From contig JAGSYM010000158.1 in assembly GCA_018262395.1 (NCBI GenBank), forward strand, positions 1 to 5,773: a stretch of 5,773 nt of DNA, given 5' to 3'. Positions 5,594 through 5,773 of the stretch are shown here, piece after piece. The translations under genes and the position numbers were made by a program. This stretch comes from Nitrospirota bacterium (GTDB taxonomy: Bacteria > Nitrospirota > Thermodesulfovibrionia > Thermodesulfovibrionales > SM23-35). The notes beneath the pieces are model-generated. The model was not told where the DNA came from. It saw nothing but the letters and a program-made list of their open reading frames with translations, and did no database searches. Each line of letters opens with the position of its first letter. The stretch's first letter is position 1.

Positions 5594-5773
5594 GACTGCA
5601 CCTCCTCTTCTTTTTCACCTGCTGCGGTCTCTACCGCAACTTCTTCCATCTCGAGGCAGTCGTGGGGACAGTATGGAACGCACCGGCCGCAATGTATGCA
5701 TACAAACGGCTCACCTGTGGGATCAAGATATATTGCATCAACAGGACAGGCCTTCGCACATTCACCGCAGCGG
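5590..5773 (-). CDS. 2x[4Fe-4S] ferredoxin, C-terminal part (N-terminus outside window)
   Basis: Partial gene, open at the right edge; the visible part is 60 codons plus TGA. It reads RCGECAKACP, which supplies cysteines 2-4 of a first CxxCxxCxxxCP cluster motif (cysteine 1 would lie just outside the window). A complete second motif, CIHCGRCVPYCP, follows about 20 residues later. This is the classic bacterial two-cluster ferredoxin fold, a small cytoplasmic electron carrier. The protein ends in a Glu-rich tail (GEKEEEVQS). Its stop codon overlaps the start of the AOR gene as ATGA, so the two are translationally coupled. The simplest reading is that it is the electron-transfer partner or subunit of that enzyme, as in known ferredoxin-AOR gene pairs. 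Whether it is a free ferredoxin or the end of a longer iron-sulfur protein cannot be told from the visible part. Confidence 0.9.
   Translation of the reverse strand, partial: RCGECAKACPVDAIYLDPTGEPFVCIHCGRCVPYCPHDCLEMEEVAVETAAGEKEEEVQS
5599..5607 (-). promoter_or_regulatory. Ribosome binding site of the AOR gene
   Basis: The minus strand reads GAGGAGGTG five bases before the AOR ATG, with the GGAGG core seven bases away. It lies inside the last codons of the ferredoxin gene. With the ATGA stop/start overlap it fixes the AOR start and supports translational coupling. Confidence 0.8.

Overview
All genes supported here lie on the minus strand, so transcription runs from the right end of the window to the left. 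In that order they are: a ferredoxin cut by the window edge; a tungsten/molybdenum aldehyde:ferredoxin oxidoreductase (AOR) family enzyme; a secreted protein with two cysteine-rich repeats; a small secreted six-cysteine protein; a protein with a C-terminal diadenylate cyclase (c-di-AMP synthase, DisA_N/DAC) domain behind an unusual N-terminal region; and a membrane-anchored YiiX-type permuted papain-fold protein. I see no RNA gene, mobile element or CRISPR array, and no convincing intrinsic terminator.

Layout. Positions 5773-3836 hold the redox pair (ferredoxin and AOR), translationally coupled through an ATGA overlap. After a 72-base gap, 3763-3048 holds two exported cysteine-rich proteins, also coupled by an ATGA overlap. 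The DAC gene (3021-1657) starts 26 bases after the second of these, so it probably shares their transcript. An 81-base gap with a TATAAT hexamer precedes the YiiX-like gene (1575-73). That gene may be read through from upstream or have its own promoter.

Organism. A ferredoxin-coupled AOR points to an anaerobic or facultatively anaerobic prokaryote. Strong GGAGG-type ribosome binding sites and ordinary signal peptides suggest a bacterium. Base composition looks balanced. The combination of bacterial cysteine-rich repeat proteins, a non-DisA/non-CdaA DAC protein and an AOR would fit lineages such as Nitrospirota or Desulfobacterota, but this is a low-confidence guess from gene content only.

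How the genes might work together. The AOR pair would do low-potential aldehyde/carboxylate chemistry in the cytoplasm. The next four genes look envelope- or signalling-related: two disulfide- or metal-capable exported proteins, a nucleotide second-messenger synthase and a membrane-anchored hydrolase-fold protein. The most notable points are the DAC protein, whose usual Arg-His-Arg motif reads Arg-His-Leu, and its tight linkage to the two exported cysteine-rich proteins. A functional link is inference from gene order only.
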